Source: an uncultured Angelakisella sp. | GTDB taxonomy: Bacteria > Bacillota > Clostridia > Oscillospirales > Ruminococcaceae | NCBI GenBank assembly: GCA_904420255.1 | Contig: CAJFUT010000073.1 | Span: forward strand, 1-14,787 | Length of the DNA stretch: 14,787 nt | Direction: 5' to 3' | Part shown: positions 1-8,296 of the stretch, in pieces | Numbering within the stretch: position 1 is the first letter of the stretch | Layout of the letters: every line of letters begins with the position of its first letter | Notes under the pieces: generated by a model | Seen by the model: the letters and a program-made list of their open reading frames with translations, nothing else | What the model was told of the DNA's origin: nothing | Databases searched by the model: none | Program-made: the position numbers and the translations under genes

Positions 1-74
1 AAGGCGTCGTAGAGCTCCTTCCCCAGGCCGGGGACCTGGCTCCCCTGCCCCGCGAACAAAAATGCCAGCTTCAT
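1..74 (-). CDS. fabD: Malonyl-CoA:ACP transacylase, N-terminal fragment
   Basis: Only the first 24 codons are in the window; the gene continues past the left edge. They read MKLAFLFAGQGSQVPGLGKE and onward. The FLFAGQGSQ segment is the hallmark N-terminus of FabD, which moves malonyl groups from CoA to the ACP thiol in the cytoplasm. The ATG sits at 72-74 with a purine-rich AGAAGAAAGGCGAGG stretch upstream. It follows fabK on the same strand after a 145-base gap, the largest gap inside the operon, so it may have an extra promoter of its own. The catalytic Ser (GHSLG) and His lie outside the window. The family call is firm despite the truncation because the start motif is so characteristic. 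Confidence 0.9.
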   Translation of the reverse strand, partial: MKLAFLFAGQGSQVPGLGKELYDA

Positions 75-110
75 GGCGTTTCCCTCGCCTTTCTTCTGAG
101 ATCAAAATGA

Positions 111-138
111 AATATAATATCGTACCTCACACACACAA
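111..138 (-). promoter_or_regulatory. Possible internal promoter ahead of fabD
   Basis: In the AT-rich gap between fabK and fabD the minus strand has TTGTGT (133-138), a 16-base spacer and TATATT (111-116), about 40 bases before the fabD ATG. The -35 box is only a fair match and the GT repeat around it weakens the case. The same gap holds a short CCGGT/ACCGG inverted repeat (177-192) and a GGAGGCCTCC palindrome (156-165). No convincing terminator reads in the operon direction, so read-through from fabK is still expected. Confidence 0.35.
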
Positions 139-219
139 TGAAGGAGTTCTTTTTGGAGGCCTCCTCCGGGCCCCGCCGGTATACAAACCGGATTTTTTCT
201 GCAAAATATTACAGATTAT

Positions 220-1158
220 TCAGTCCGGGAACTGGGAAACCCTGGCCTTCTCCGCCCGGTACTCCTCCCAGAGGGTCCGGAAAATCTCCGCCACGGGGCG
301 GATCTCATGGAGCTGCCCGGCCACCTGGCCCGCCATGAGGGAGCCGGTCTGGGTGTCCCCCTCAAAGACCGCCCGGCGCAGGGAGCCCAGGGTGTATTTC
401 TCCAGCTCCATCCGGTCGGCGCCGGCCTTCTCCTTCTGGACATACTCCCGGGCCATTTTGTTCTTGAGGATCCGCACCGGGGTGCCCCCGATCCGCCCGG
501 TGACGATGGTGTCGGTATCCGAGGCCGCGAGCACCGCTTCTTTATAGTTCTGGTGGATGGGGCATTCCTCCGCCACCAGCAGGCAGGTGCCCACCTGGAC
601 CCCCACCGCCCCCAGGGCGAAGGCTGCCAGCAGCTGCCGCCCCGAGGCGATGCCCCCGGCGGCCACCACCGGGATGGAAACCGCCTGGGCCACCTGGGGC
701 ACCAGGGCCATGGTGGTCAGCTCCCCCACATGGCCGCCGCTTTCGGTGCCCTCGGCGATGACCCCGTCGGCCCCCGCCCGCTCCAGCCTCTTGGCCAGGG
801 CCACGCTGGGCACCACCGGGAAGACCAGGCTTCCGGCGGCCTTCCACATCTCCAGGTATTTGCCGGGGTTGCCGGCGCCGGTGGTGACCACCGGGATCCG
901 CTCCCGGGCCACAATCTCCGCCATCTCCCCGGCGGCGGGGTGCATCAGCATGATGTTGACCCCAAAGGGCTTCCGGGTCAGCTCCCGGCACCGATGGATA
1001 TTTTCCTCCAGGGTTTCGGGGGTCATGCCGCCGGCGCCGATGAGGCCCAGCCCCCCGGCGTTGGAAACGGCGGCGGCGAATTCCCCGGTGGCGATGTTGG
1101 CCATCCCCCCCTGGATGATGGGATACCGGATCCCCAGCATTTCGTGCAGATATTTCAT
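220..1158 (-). CDS. fabK: Enoyl-ACP reductase II (FMN-dependent FabK)
   Basis: This 312-residue protein has the usual FabK length. FabK reduces trans-2-enoyl-ACP to acyl-ACP with NAD(P)H through FMN, the last step of each elongation cycle. The sequence has the TIM-barrel flavin fold of the nitronate monooxygenase/FabK superfamily. Seen are YPIIQGGMA near residues 12-20, SNAGGLGLIG at 32-41, EGTESGGHVG at 136-145 with the conserved active-site His143, and the phosphate-binding GGIASGR (168-174) and GVQVGT (186-191). The ATG at 1158 follows an AAGGAAGGA ribosome site, 16 bases after fabH. Its place beside fabH and fabD separates it from nitronate monooxygenases, which share the fold. No fabI is in the window, so FabK may be the main enoyl reductase. 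Confidence 0.93.
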   Translation of the reverse strand: MKYLHEMLGIRYPIIQGGMANIATGEFAAAVSNAGGLGLIGAGGMTPETLEENIHRCRELTRKPFGVNIMLMHPAAGEMAEIVARERIPVVTTGAGNPGKYLEMWKAAGSLVFPVVPSVALAKRLERAGADGVIAEGTESGGHVGELTTMALVPQVAQAVSIPVVAAGGIASGRQLLAAFALGAVGVQVGTCLLVAEECPIHQNYKEAVLAASDTDTIVTGRIGGTPVRILKNKMAREYVQKEKAGADRMELEKYTLGSLRRAVFEGDTQTGSLMAGQVAGQLHEIRPVAEIFRTLWEEYRAEKARVSQFPD

Positions 1159-1174
1159 GGGTGTCCTTCCTTCC

Positions 1175-2134
1175 TTACCAGATGATCTGGGCGGCGCCCC
1201 AGGTGAGGCCCCCGCCGAAGCCCGCCAGCATCAGCTTCATCCCCTCCTGGAGCAGGCCCTCCCGGTTCATCTCGTCCAGGGCCACCGGGATGCTGGCGGC
1301 GGAGGTGTTGCCGTAGCGGTCCAGGTTCATGTAAAACTTCTCCAGGGGGATCCCCATGGCCTTGGCGGCGTGGCTGAGGATCCGGGCGTTGGCCTGGTGG
1401 CAGATGAACCAATCCATCTCCGAGAGCTCCGCCCCGGATTTTGCCAGCACCTCCCGGATGCCGGCGGGGATGGCCTCCACCGCGAAGCGGAATACATCCT
1501 TGCCGTTCATGGCGATCTTCCCCACCGGGCCGCCTCCCACGGGGATGCCGGCGCAGGAAAGGGCCTGGCCGCCCCCCCGGGCGCCGGTGCTCCACCAGAA
1601 GGGCCGGCTGGGGTCCGCCCCCACCACCGCGGCCCCGGCGGCGTCCCCGAAGAGGACGCAGGTGCCCCGGTCGGTAAAATCGGTGACCCGGGAGATCACC
1701 TCCGCCCCCACAATCAGCACCAGCTTTTCCGGCTGCTGCTCCAGCAGCCCCTGGCTCAGCCGCAGCCCCGCCAGGAAGCCGCTGCAGGCGGCGTTGATGT
1801 CCAGGGCCAGCAGCTTCTCCGGCAGCCCCAGGGCCTCCTGGACCAGGCAGGCGGTGTTGGGCACCAGGTCGCTGGGGGTGAAGGTGGCCACCAGCACGGC
1901 GCCGATCTCCTGCCGGCTCCGCCCCCCCTCCTCCAGGGCCCGGACAGCCTCCCGGGCAGCCCCCACCGCCAAAGTGGTGGTGCTTTCCTCCTCCCCGGCG
2001 AAGCGGCGCTGGCGGATGCCGGTACGGGTGCGGATCCATTCGTCGTTGGTTTCCACCACCCGGGCCATGTCGTCGTTGGTCACCACCTGCCGGGCCTGCT
2101 GGCTGCCGGTGGAGAGTATCCGTATCCCTGTCAT
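1175..2134 (-). CDS. fabH: Beta-ketoacyl-ACP synthase III
   Basis: FabH condenses acetyl-CoA (or branched acyl-CoA) with malonyl-ACP to start fatty-acid synthesis. The 319-residue length is typical. The thiolase-fold Cys-His-Asn triad is complete: Cys117 in DINAACSGF, His246 in ICHQANARI and Asn276 in YGNTSAAS. The N-terminal WIRTRTGIRQRR segment (33-44) is the conserved CoA-binding edge. The ATG at 2134 overlaps the accA stop by four bases (ATGA), implying translational coupling. Primer choice (straight or branched chain) cannot be read with confidence from sequence alone. Confidence 0.95.
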   Translation of the reverse strand: MTGIRILSTGSQQARQVVTNDDMARVVETNDEWIRTRTGIRQRRFAGEEESTTTLAVGAAREAVRALEEGGRSRQEIGAVLVATFTPSDLVPNTACLVQEALGLPEKLLALDINAACSGFLAGLRLSQGLLEQQPEKLVLIVGAEVISRVTDFTDRGTCVLFGDAAGAAVVGADPSRPFWWSTGARGGGQALSCAGIPVGGGPVGKIAMNGKDVFRFAVEAIPAGIREVLAKSGAELSEMDWFICHQANARILSHAAKAMGIPLEKFYMNLDRYGNTSAASIPVALDEMNREGLLQEGMKLMLAGFGGGLTWGAAQIIW

Positions 2135-2958
2135 TGATTCCTGCTTCCTTTCTGTCTGGCGGCGGTGCCCATCCGCCGGAATTTTTCATACCTCTGCTGG
2201 GCCAGGGCCCTGCCGCTGAGGCGGGAAAGGCGCTCCAGCTCCCCGGCCAGGGCGCCGCGGACCTGGAGGAACACCTGGGCCGAATCGGGGGTGGCGCCCC
2301 CTTCCGGCTCGGGGATGACCTTGTCCGCCACCCCCAGCTCCAGCAGGTCCCGGGCGGTGAGCCGCATCAGCTCCGCCGCCTCCTGGCTGCGGCCCGCGTC
2401 CTTCCAGAGGATGGAGGCGAAGCCCTCGGGGGAGAGGACGGAATAGACGGCGTTCTCCAGCATGATAATGGTGTTGGCCACGCTGAGGGCCAGGGCGCCG
2501 CCGCTGCCCCCCTCCCCGATGACCACCGCCACCACCGGGACGGTGAGGGCCCCCATGGCGGCGATGCACCGGGCGATGGCCTCCCCCTGGCCCCGCTCCT
2601 CCGCCCCCATGCCAGGGTAGGCGCCGGGGGTGTCCACAAAGGTGACGATGGGGCGGCCGAACCGCTGGGCCTCCTCCATGAGGCGGAGGGCCTTGCGGTA
2701 GCCCTCAGGGTTGGGCATCCCGAAGTTCCAGGCGATGTTCTCCTGGAGGGTGCGGCCCTTCCGCTGGGCCAGCACCGTCACCGGCCTCCCCTCAAAGAAG
2801 GCCAGCCCCCCCAGGATGCTGCCGTCGTCCCCGAAGCGGCGGTCCCCGTGGAGCTCAAAAAACTCGGTGAAGAGGGCGTCCACAAATACCTGGGCGTTGG
2901 GGCGGCCGGGGCTCCGGGCCAGGGCCACCCGCTGGGCGGCGGTGAGTGCTTGCTTCAC
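2131..2958 (-). CDS. accA: Acetyl-CoA carboxylase carboxyltransferase, alpha subunit
   Basis: AccA pairs with AccD as the carboxyltransferase that moves CO2 from carboxybiotin on AccB to acetyl-CoA, giving malonyl-CoA. The 275-residue protein is near the short end for AccA and lacks a long N-terminal extension. The crotonase-type core is clear: ELHGDRRFGDD at 35-45, AQRKGR at 64-69, FVDTPGAYPG at 107-116 and the oxyanion-hole GEGGSGGALA at 148-157. The last ~40 residues are basic and helical, as usual in this family. The start is GTG at 2958, overlapping the accD TGA in a GTGA junction, with GGAGAGG just upstream. Order accD-accA is standard in Firmicutes. Confidence 0.95.
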   Translation of the reverse strand: MKQALTAAQRVALARSPGRPNAQVFVDALFTEFFELHGDRRFGDDGSILGGLAFFEGRPVTVLAQRKGRTLQENIAWNFGMPNPEGYRKALRLMEEAQRFGRPIVTFVDTPGAYPGMGAEERGQGEAIARCIAAMGALTVPVVAVVIGEGGSGGALALSVANTIIMLENAVYSVLSPEGFASILWKDAGRSQEAAELMRLTARDLLELGVADKVIPEPEGGATPDSAQVFLQVRGALAGELERLSRLSGRALAQQRYEKFRRMGTAARQKGSRNQ

Positions 2959-3840
2959 GGCCTCTCCACCCCCTTTCCCGGTTTCTGATGGAGCCGCAGC
3001 AGCAGCCCCAGGGTATCCCGAAGCTCACGGCGGTCCACAATGTGGTCCACAAAGCCGTGGTCCAGGAGGAACTCGGAACGCTGGAAGCCCTCCGGCAGCT
3101 CCTGGCCGATGGTCTGGCGGATGACCCGGGGCCCGGCGAAGCCGATGAGGGCCCCCGGCTCCGCCAGGATGATGTCCCCCAGGCTGGCAAAGCTGGCGGT
3201 GACCCCGCCGGTGGTGGGGTTGGTGAGGACGCAGACCGACAGCAGCCCCGCCCGGTGGTGCCGCTCCATGGCGGCGGCGGTTTTGGCCATCTGCATCAGG
3301 GAGAGGATCCCCTCCTGCATCCGGGCGCCGCCGCTGGCGCAGAAGAGAATCAGGGGCAGGCGGCTGCGCTGGGCGTACTCGGCGGCCCGGGTGATCTTCT
3401 CCCCCACCGCCGTCCCCATGCTCCCCATGAGGAACCGGCTGTCCAGCACCCCGGCCGTCACCGGGATGCCCCCGATCTTCCCCACGGCGGTCATGGCCGC
3501 CTCGGTCATGCCGGTGGACTGCTGGAGGCCCCGGAGCTTTTCCCGGTAGCCGGGGAATTCCAGGGGGTCGCCGGGCTGGAGGTTCCGGTCCAGCTCCCGG
3601 CCCGCCCCGCCGTCAAAGAGGTTCCGCAGCCGGTAGACGGCGGAAACCTTCAGGTGGCAGCCGCACCGGGGGCAGACGTAGAGGTTCTCCCGCATCTCCC
3701 GCCGGAGGGATACCGCCCCGCAGCCGGGGCATTTCACCGGGTCCTCCGGGGTGTGCTCCCCCCGCTTCTGCTGCTGGGGGGCCGGCGCGCCCTTCTGGGC
3801 CCGGCGCCGGGCCAGGGCGGCCAGGGCCTCCCGCCTTTGG

Positions 3841-3857
<17 letters not shown>
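2955..3857 (-). CDS. accD: Acetyl-CoA carboxylase carboxyltransferase, beta subunit
   Basis: AccD is the zinc-containing partner of AccA. The N-terminus holds the four-cysteine zinc ribbon: Cys43-Pro-Gly-Cys46 and Cys62-Pro-Arg-Cys65. The crotonase-like core follows, with the CASGGARMQEG loop (about 173-183) and NPTTGGVTASFA (about 213-224). The length of 300 residues is normal. The start is GTG at 3857, inside the last codons of accC (17-base overlap), with a GGGGAGAGG ribosome site a few bases ahead. The 25 or so residues before the zinc ribbon are basic and Ala/Gln-rich and could be a flexible tail. A slightly different start is possible but would not change the domains. Confidence 0.94.
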
Positions 3858-5223
<1,366 letters not shown>

Positions 5224-5245
5224 AGGGGCATCCTCCCTTCCGTCC

Positions 5246-5686
5246 TCACTGCTCCGGCTCCAGCTCCACCAGCACGTCGCCGAACTGGGCCAGCTCCCCG
5301 TTGCGGAACCGGATCTTCCTTACCACCCCGGCGGCGGGAGCCTCCACCTGGTTCATCATCTTCATGGCCTCCAGAAGGCAGAGGGTCTGGCCCTTTTCCA
5401 CCCGCTGGCCCTCCTTGACAAAGGGCGGGGCCTCGGGGCTGGGGGCGGCGTAGGCCACCCCCACAATGGGGGCCTTCACCTCCACCACCCCGGAGCCAGC
5501 CGGGGCCTCCTGCCGGGGGGCAGGGGCAGCCTCCGCCCCGGGGGCCGCCGGCGCGGCACCCCCCACAGGGAGAGGGGCGGCGCCCTTCTGCATCCGCAGG
5601 GTGACGCCGTCCCACATAAGCTCCAGCCCGGTGAGGCCGGAGGAATCGAAGCTTCTCATCAGCTCCTGGATCTCACTCAGCTTCAT
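5246..5686 (-). CDS. accB: Biotin carboxyl carrier protein of acetyl-CoA carboxylase
   Basis: AccB carries biotin between the AccC and AccA-AccD active sites. The 146-residue protein has three parts: a short N-terminal domain (1-34, including LELMWDGVTLRM), an Ala/Pro-rich flexible linker (about 36-66), and a biotinyl domain (about 68-144). The biotinylation motif EAMKM is at 106-110, with Lys109 as the expected attachment site. The ATG at 5686 has a perfect AAGGAGG five bases upstream. It sits 22 bases after acpP and 22 before accC. No biotin ligase (birA) is in the window. Confidence 0.95.
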   Translation of the reverse strand: MKLSEIQELMRSFDSSGLTGLELMWDGVTLRMQKGAAPLPVGGAAPAAPGAEAAPAPRQEAPAGSGVVEVKAPIVGVAYAAPSPEAPPFVKEGQRVEKGQTLCLLEAMKMMNQVEAPAAGVVRKIRFRNGELAQFGDVLVELEPEQ

Positions 5687-5708
5687 GGGAGCCTCCTTGA
5701 GCGCCGCC

Positions 5709-5942
5709 TCAGGCGGCGTTCTCCTCGATGTAGTCCACGATGTCCTTCACCGTCTTCATCTTCTCCAGCTGCTCGTCGGGGATTTCGGCGCCGAAGGCCT
5801 CCTCCAGGGCCATGTTCAGCTCCACGGCGTCCAGGCTGTCGGCGCCCAGGTCCTCGGTGAGGGTGGCCTCCAGGGTGACGTCCGCCCGGTCGCAGCTGAG
5901 GGTATCCACGATTACATCCTGCACCTTTTCAAAAATATCCAT
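5709..5942 (-). CDS. acpP: Acyl carrier protein
   Basis: ACP carries growing acyl chains on a phosphopantetheine arm. The protein is small and acidic with the [12 protein letters not shown] motif; Ser36 is the arm attachment site when the start is taken at the ATG (77 residues). I chose the ATG at 5942 because the AAAAGGAG ribosome site (5953-5960) lies ten bases from it. An in-frame TTG at 5948 lies only four bases from it and would add two residues. ACP is the first gene of this operon, directly behind the promoter and the TTTGA repeats. Leading with acpP and keeping all acc genes next to it gives abundant ACP and malonyl-CoA supply from one transcript. Confidence 0.94.
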   Translation of the reverse strand: MDIFEKVQDVIVDTLSCDRADVTLEATLTEDLGADSLDAVELNMALEEAFGAEIPDEQLEKMKTVKDIVDYIEENAA

Positions 5943-5967
5943 TTTCAATACGCTCCTTTTCTGATTT

Positions 5968-5995
5968 TCAAATTTGGTTCAAATATTTAGTCAAA
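5968..5995 (-). promoter_or_regulatory. Putative operator: tandem TTTGA repeats in the acpP leader
   Basis: On the operon strand the leader holds three TTTGA copies (5991-5995, 5979-5983, 5968-5972), spaced 12 and 11 bases, about one helical turn. The middle copy is part of the perfect inverted repeat ATTTGAACCAAAT (5972-5984, 5-3-5). It lies a few to ~35 bases downstream of the predicted transcript start, where a repressor would block elongation or initiation. TTTGA half-sites resemble those of FabT-type MarR regulators of fatty-acid genes in Firmicutes. That assignment is inference; no such regulator gene is in the window. Confidence 0.5.
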
Positions 5996-6008
5996 AATAT
6001 TTAAGTAT

Positions 6009-6036
6009 ATTTTATCCATGCCGGCCGTTTTGTCAA
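6009..6036 (-). promoter_or_regulatory. Promoter of the acpP-acc-fab operon
   Basis: The minus strand shows a perfect -35 TTGACA (6031-6036), a 16-base GC-rich spacer and a -10 TAAAAT (6009-6014). Transcription would begin near 6002, giving a leader of about 60 bases before acpP. It starts immediately after the hairpin that ends the upstream transcript. It is the best sigma-A promoter on this strand and the natural start of the fatty-acid operon. Confidence 0.75.
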
Positions 6037-6040
6037 GGGA

Positions 6041-6076
6041 AAAGGGAGGCGAAAACCGGGGTTTCGCCTCCCTTTT
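6041..6076 (-). terminator. Rho-independent terminator after the UPF0340 gene
   Basis: A 14-base perfect inverted repeat (6041-6054 and 6062-6075, core GGGAGGCGAAA / TTTCGCCTCCC) with a seven-base loop, ending in TTTT in both directions. It lies about 75 bases past the UPF0340 stop and five bases before the -35 box of the fatty-acid promoter, so it insulates the two transcripts. There is no converging gene on the plus strand. Confidence 0.75.
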
Positions 6077-6100
6077 CTGTGAACTTTTTGTAAATATTTC

Positions 6101-6131
6101 TGTAACGTCTGTTACATTAACGTTTGTTACA
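6101..6131. repeat. Tandem TGTAAC/GTTACA inverted repeats
   Basis: TGTAACGTCTGTTACA (6101-6116) is a perfect 6-4-6 inverted repeat. Right behind it is a second, imperfect copy, TAACGTTTGTTACA (6118-6131), in phase at 15 bases. A further TGTAA lies at 6089-6093. The stretch is AT-rich against GC-rich surroundings. It lies between the UPF0340 stop and its terminator, about 100-130 bases upstream of the predicted acpP transcript start. It looks like a dimeric regulator site, but I cannot name the regulator. Confidence 0.5.
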
Positions 6132-6150
6132 TTTCTTTCCCCCAAAAGGG

Positions 6151-6693
6151 TCATTCTTCGGTATAAACCGCCCGGGCGCCTCCGATGAGCTTAGGGCGGG
6201 TCCTGGCGCAGATGAGCCCCGCTTCCCCGATTTTCGAGAGGGTCAGCCGCACCGGCACCGCCACCGGCCGCAGGTGCATCCCGATGAGGGTGCCGCCGAT
6301 GTCCATCCCCAGGGCCCCCTGGATGGATTCCACCACCACCGGGTCGGGGAGCCGCTTCCAGGCGGTGGCGGCGAAGCTCCCCCCGGCCTTGGGCTGGGGG
6401 ATCACCCAGGCCACCGGCGCCCCAGCGGGGAGGGCCGCCCTGGGCACCACAATGGCCCGGTTCAGGTGCTCGCAGCACTGGGCCGCCAGGTAAATCCCCG
6501 CCTCCTGGAGCACGGGATAAATCCCCTCAAAGGCGGCCTCGGCCGCCTCCAGGCTGGAGCCCTGGCCGATGCGCCGCCCCACCATCTCGCTGGAGGAGCA
6601 GCCCACCACGAAGATCTCCCCCCGGGCGGGCTTCGCCTGCTCCACCAGCTCCCTGGCGGCCTGGGCCGCCTGCTTCCTGATTTCGTCCAGCAT
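6151..6693 (-). CDS. UPF0340 (YwlG/TIGR01440) family protein
   Basis: This 180-residue cytoplasmic protein matches the UPF0340 family, whose biochemical role is not established to my knowledge. The conserved blocks are GCSSSEMVGRRIG (31-43), AAQCCEHLNRA (70-80), PKAGGSFA (101-108) and DIGGTLIGMHLRPV (131-144). Adjacent Cys73-Cys74 followed by Glu-His could bind metal or be catalytic, but this is a guess. The ATG at 6693 has GGAGGA six bases upstream. It lies 130 bases after the ABC permease with a likely promoter of its own, and ends at the hairpin at 6041-6076. No signal peptide or membrane segment is seen. B. subtilis ywlG is the best-known homologue, hence the name. Confidence 0.85.
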   Translation of the reverse strand: MLDEIRKQAAQAARELVEQAKPARGEIFVVGCSSSEMVGRRIGQGSSLEAAEAAFEGIYPVLQEAGIYLAAQCCEHLNRAIVVPRAALPAGAPVAWVIPQPKAGGSFAATAWKRLPDPVVVESIQGALGMDIGGTLIGMHLRPVAVPVRLTLSKIGEAGLICARTRPKLIGGARAVYTEE

Positions 6694-6777
6694 GATGATC
6701 CTCCTCCATATCCGGGCCCTCCGCCGGGAACCGGGCCGAACCGCCGCCCCCGGAGGCCGCTTTCTTTTCCGCTTTCT

Positions 6778-6806
6778 ATCCTACAACAGCCCCGGGAAGA
6801 AAGCAA
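6778..6806 (-). promoter_or_regulatory. Likely promoter of the UPF0340 gene
   Basis: Minus strand TTGCTT (6801-6806), a 17-base spacer and TAGGAT (6778-6783), about 85 bases before the UPF0340 ATG. Both boxes match sigma-A consensus at four or five of six positions. A weak AAAGC/GCTTT hairpin overlaps the -35, but no clear terminator follows the permease gene, so read-through from the ABC operon is also possible. Confidence 0.5.
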
Positions 6807-6823
6807 GGCTTTTCCAGCACCCC

Positions 6824-8296
6824 CTACGCCGGGGCTTCCCCCTCCCGGGCGGGGGTTTCCTCCCCCTCCGCCCCGGGGCGGGGGCGCTTTTCCCAGGCGT
6901 GCATGGCCAGGGCCAGGGCGATGACCCCGAAGGAAACAAAGACCCGGAAGTATTCCCCGATCATGGCGTTGCCGAACAGCTCCCGGCCCGCCAGGGGGGC
7001 CACGATAAAGAGGGTGTGGAACAGGAGCACCCCCAGGATGGCCTGGCCGCTGGCGGCCCTGCGCACCGAAGCCCCGCCCACCAGCAGGGCGGCGATGGCA
7101 AACTGCCCCACCTGGGTGTGGGCCCCGTAGGTGGAGAAGGTTCCCACGTTCTGGAGGAAGATCAGCTGCCCCCAGCCGGCCAGGACGGTGGAGATCACCA
7201 TGGCGGTGACGCGGATGCGGTCCACATCCAGGCCGGCGGCCCCCGCCGCCACCCGGCTCCGGCCCACGGTGCGCATGTTCTGGCCCAGGCGGGTGTTCAT
7301 CAGCGCCCGGTTGAAGAGGCAGAGGGCGCCGATGCACAGCCAGGTCATCACCGGCAGCCGCACATGGACCAGCACCTCATAGACGGCGGGGAGATAGGTG
7401 GCGGCATAGACCGCCAGGGCGGCGGCGCAGAGGGCCAGGGGCCGGCGCCAGCCGGCAGGCTCCTTCCGCACCAGCCTCCGCCAGGCAAGCCCGCCCCCCT
7501 GCCAGAGGAGGACGGTCAGCACCGCCCCCTCCACCGCCCAGAGGAGGAGCAGCCGGTCGGCCCGGAGGAACCGCTCCGCCGCCGGGAGGAAGGTGAGGGC
7601 GTAAAGGGCCGCCGCCCCCGCCAGGACGGCGCCGGTTTTCTTCCAGTCCACCGGCTGCCTTTTCCAAAGCTTCAGGATCGCCGACAGCGCCGCCCCCGCC
7701 GCGGTGAGATAGAAGGCCGCCTCGGCGATGGCCAGCATGGGGACGGTGTCCAGGGCGTATTTGACGGTGCCGGTCAGGTCGATGGTGTTCTTCACCCCCA
7801 CCCCGGTGGAAAGGAGCAGCCTGCCGGCGTTGGGTCCGCCCATGGGGATGACGCCGCCGAAGACAAAGAGGAACAGCAGCTGGTAGAAGCCGTCGGCGAA
7901 ATACCCCAGCACCAGGCCGCCGATCATCTCGGAGCCCTTGATGCGGTTGAACAGCTTCCCCACCAGCCAGCCCAGGAGGGCGGCCAGGGGGGTGGTGAGG
8001 AGGGCGGTGAGCAGGAAGCCCCCGATGCCGCCGAAGCCCCAGCAGGTGGTGAGGAAAAGGGCCACCTGGGCGGCCATGGCCCCGATGACGATGCCGAAAT
8101 TCAGCCCCATCCCCGTCACCACCGGGATGATGAGGGAGAGGACCAGGAAGGAATTCCTGGCCGCCCGGGTGAAAAGCTCCCCCGCCACGAAGGTCACCGG
8201 CTGGCCCGAGGCCAGGATGCCCCCCAGGCAGAGGAGGACAAAGAGCAGGGTAACCTTCTGCTGGAAGACACGGTCCAGGATGGTTTTTTTATTCAC
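6824..8296 (-). CDS. ABC transporter permease (BPD_transp_2 type), long form
   Basis: One of two inner-membrane permeases of the DUF3798-linked importer. It is very hydrophobic. It shares the NRIKGSEM motif (residues about 117-124) with the partner permease (NRVKGSEM), and has the cytoplasmic coupling-loop block MNTRLGQNMRTVGRSRVAAGAAGL, the LivH/RbsC/YufPQ-type pattern. The first possible start (GTG, 8305) lies on top of the GGGAGG ribosome site. The GTG at 8296, eight bases after GGAGG, fits better and gives 490 residues. That start also makes an eight-base overlap with the upstream gene, the same overlap seen at the ATPase/permease junction. The protein is ~120 residues longer than its partner because of an extra block (about residues 190-310) with three or four hydrophobic segments. 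The C-terminus is a charged Glu/Pro-rich tail. Confidence 0.88.
   Translation of the reverse strand: MNKKTILDRVFQQKVTLLFVLLCLGGILASGQPVTFVAGELFTRAARNSFLVLSLIIPVVTGMGLNFGIVIGAMAAQVALFLTTCWGFGGIGGFLLTALLTTPLAALLGWLVGKLFNRIKGSEMIGGLVLGYFADGFYQLLFLFVFGGVIPMGGPNAGRLLLSTGVGVKNTIDLTGTVKYALDTVPMLAIAEAAFYLTAAGAALSAILKLWKRQPVDWKKTGAVLAGAAALYALTFLPAAERFLRADRLLLLWAVEGAVLTVLLWQGGGLAWRRLVRKEPAGWRRPLALCAAALAVYAATYLPAVYEVLVHVRLPVMTWLCIGALCLFNRALMNTRLGQNMRTVGRSRVAAGAAGLDVDRIRVTAMVISTVLAGWGQLIFLQNVGTFSTYGAHTQVGQFAIAALLVGGASVRRAASGQAILGVLLFHTLFIVAPLAGRELFGNAMIGEYFRVFVSFGVIALALAMHAWEKRPRPGAEGEETPAREGEAPA

Noticed and set aside
177..199. Plus-strand hairpin CCGGT/ACCGG followed by TTTTTT, terminator-like
   Set aside because: The stem is only five bases and no plus-strand gene lies upstream. 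In the direction of the fab operon it has no T-run.
5943..5948. TTG start for acpP two codons upstream
   Set aside because: It is only four bases from the ribosome site; the ATG at 5942 gives the standard ACP length and Ser36.
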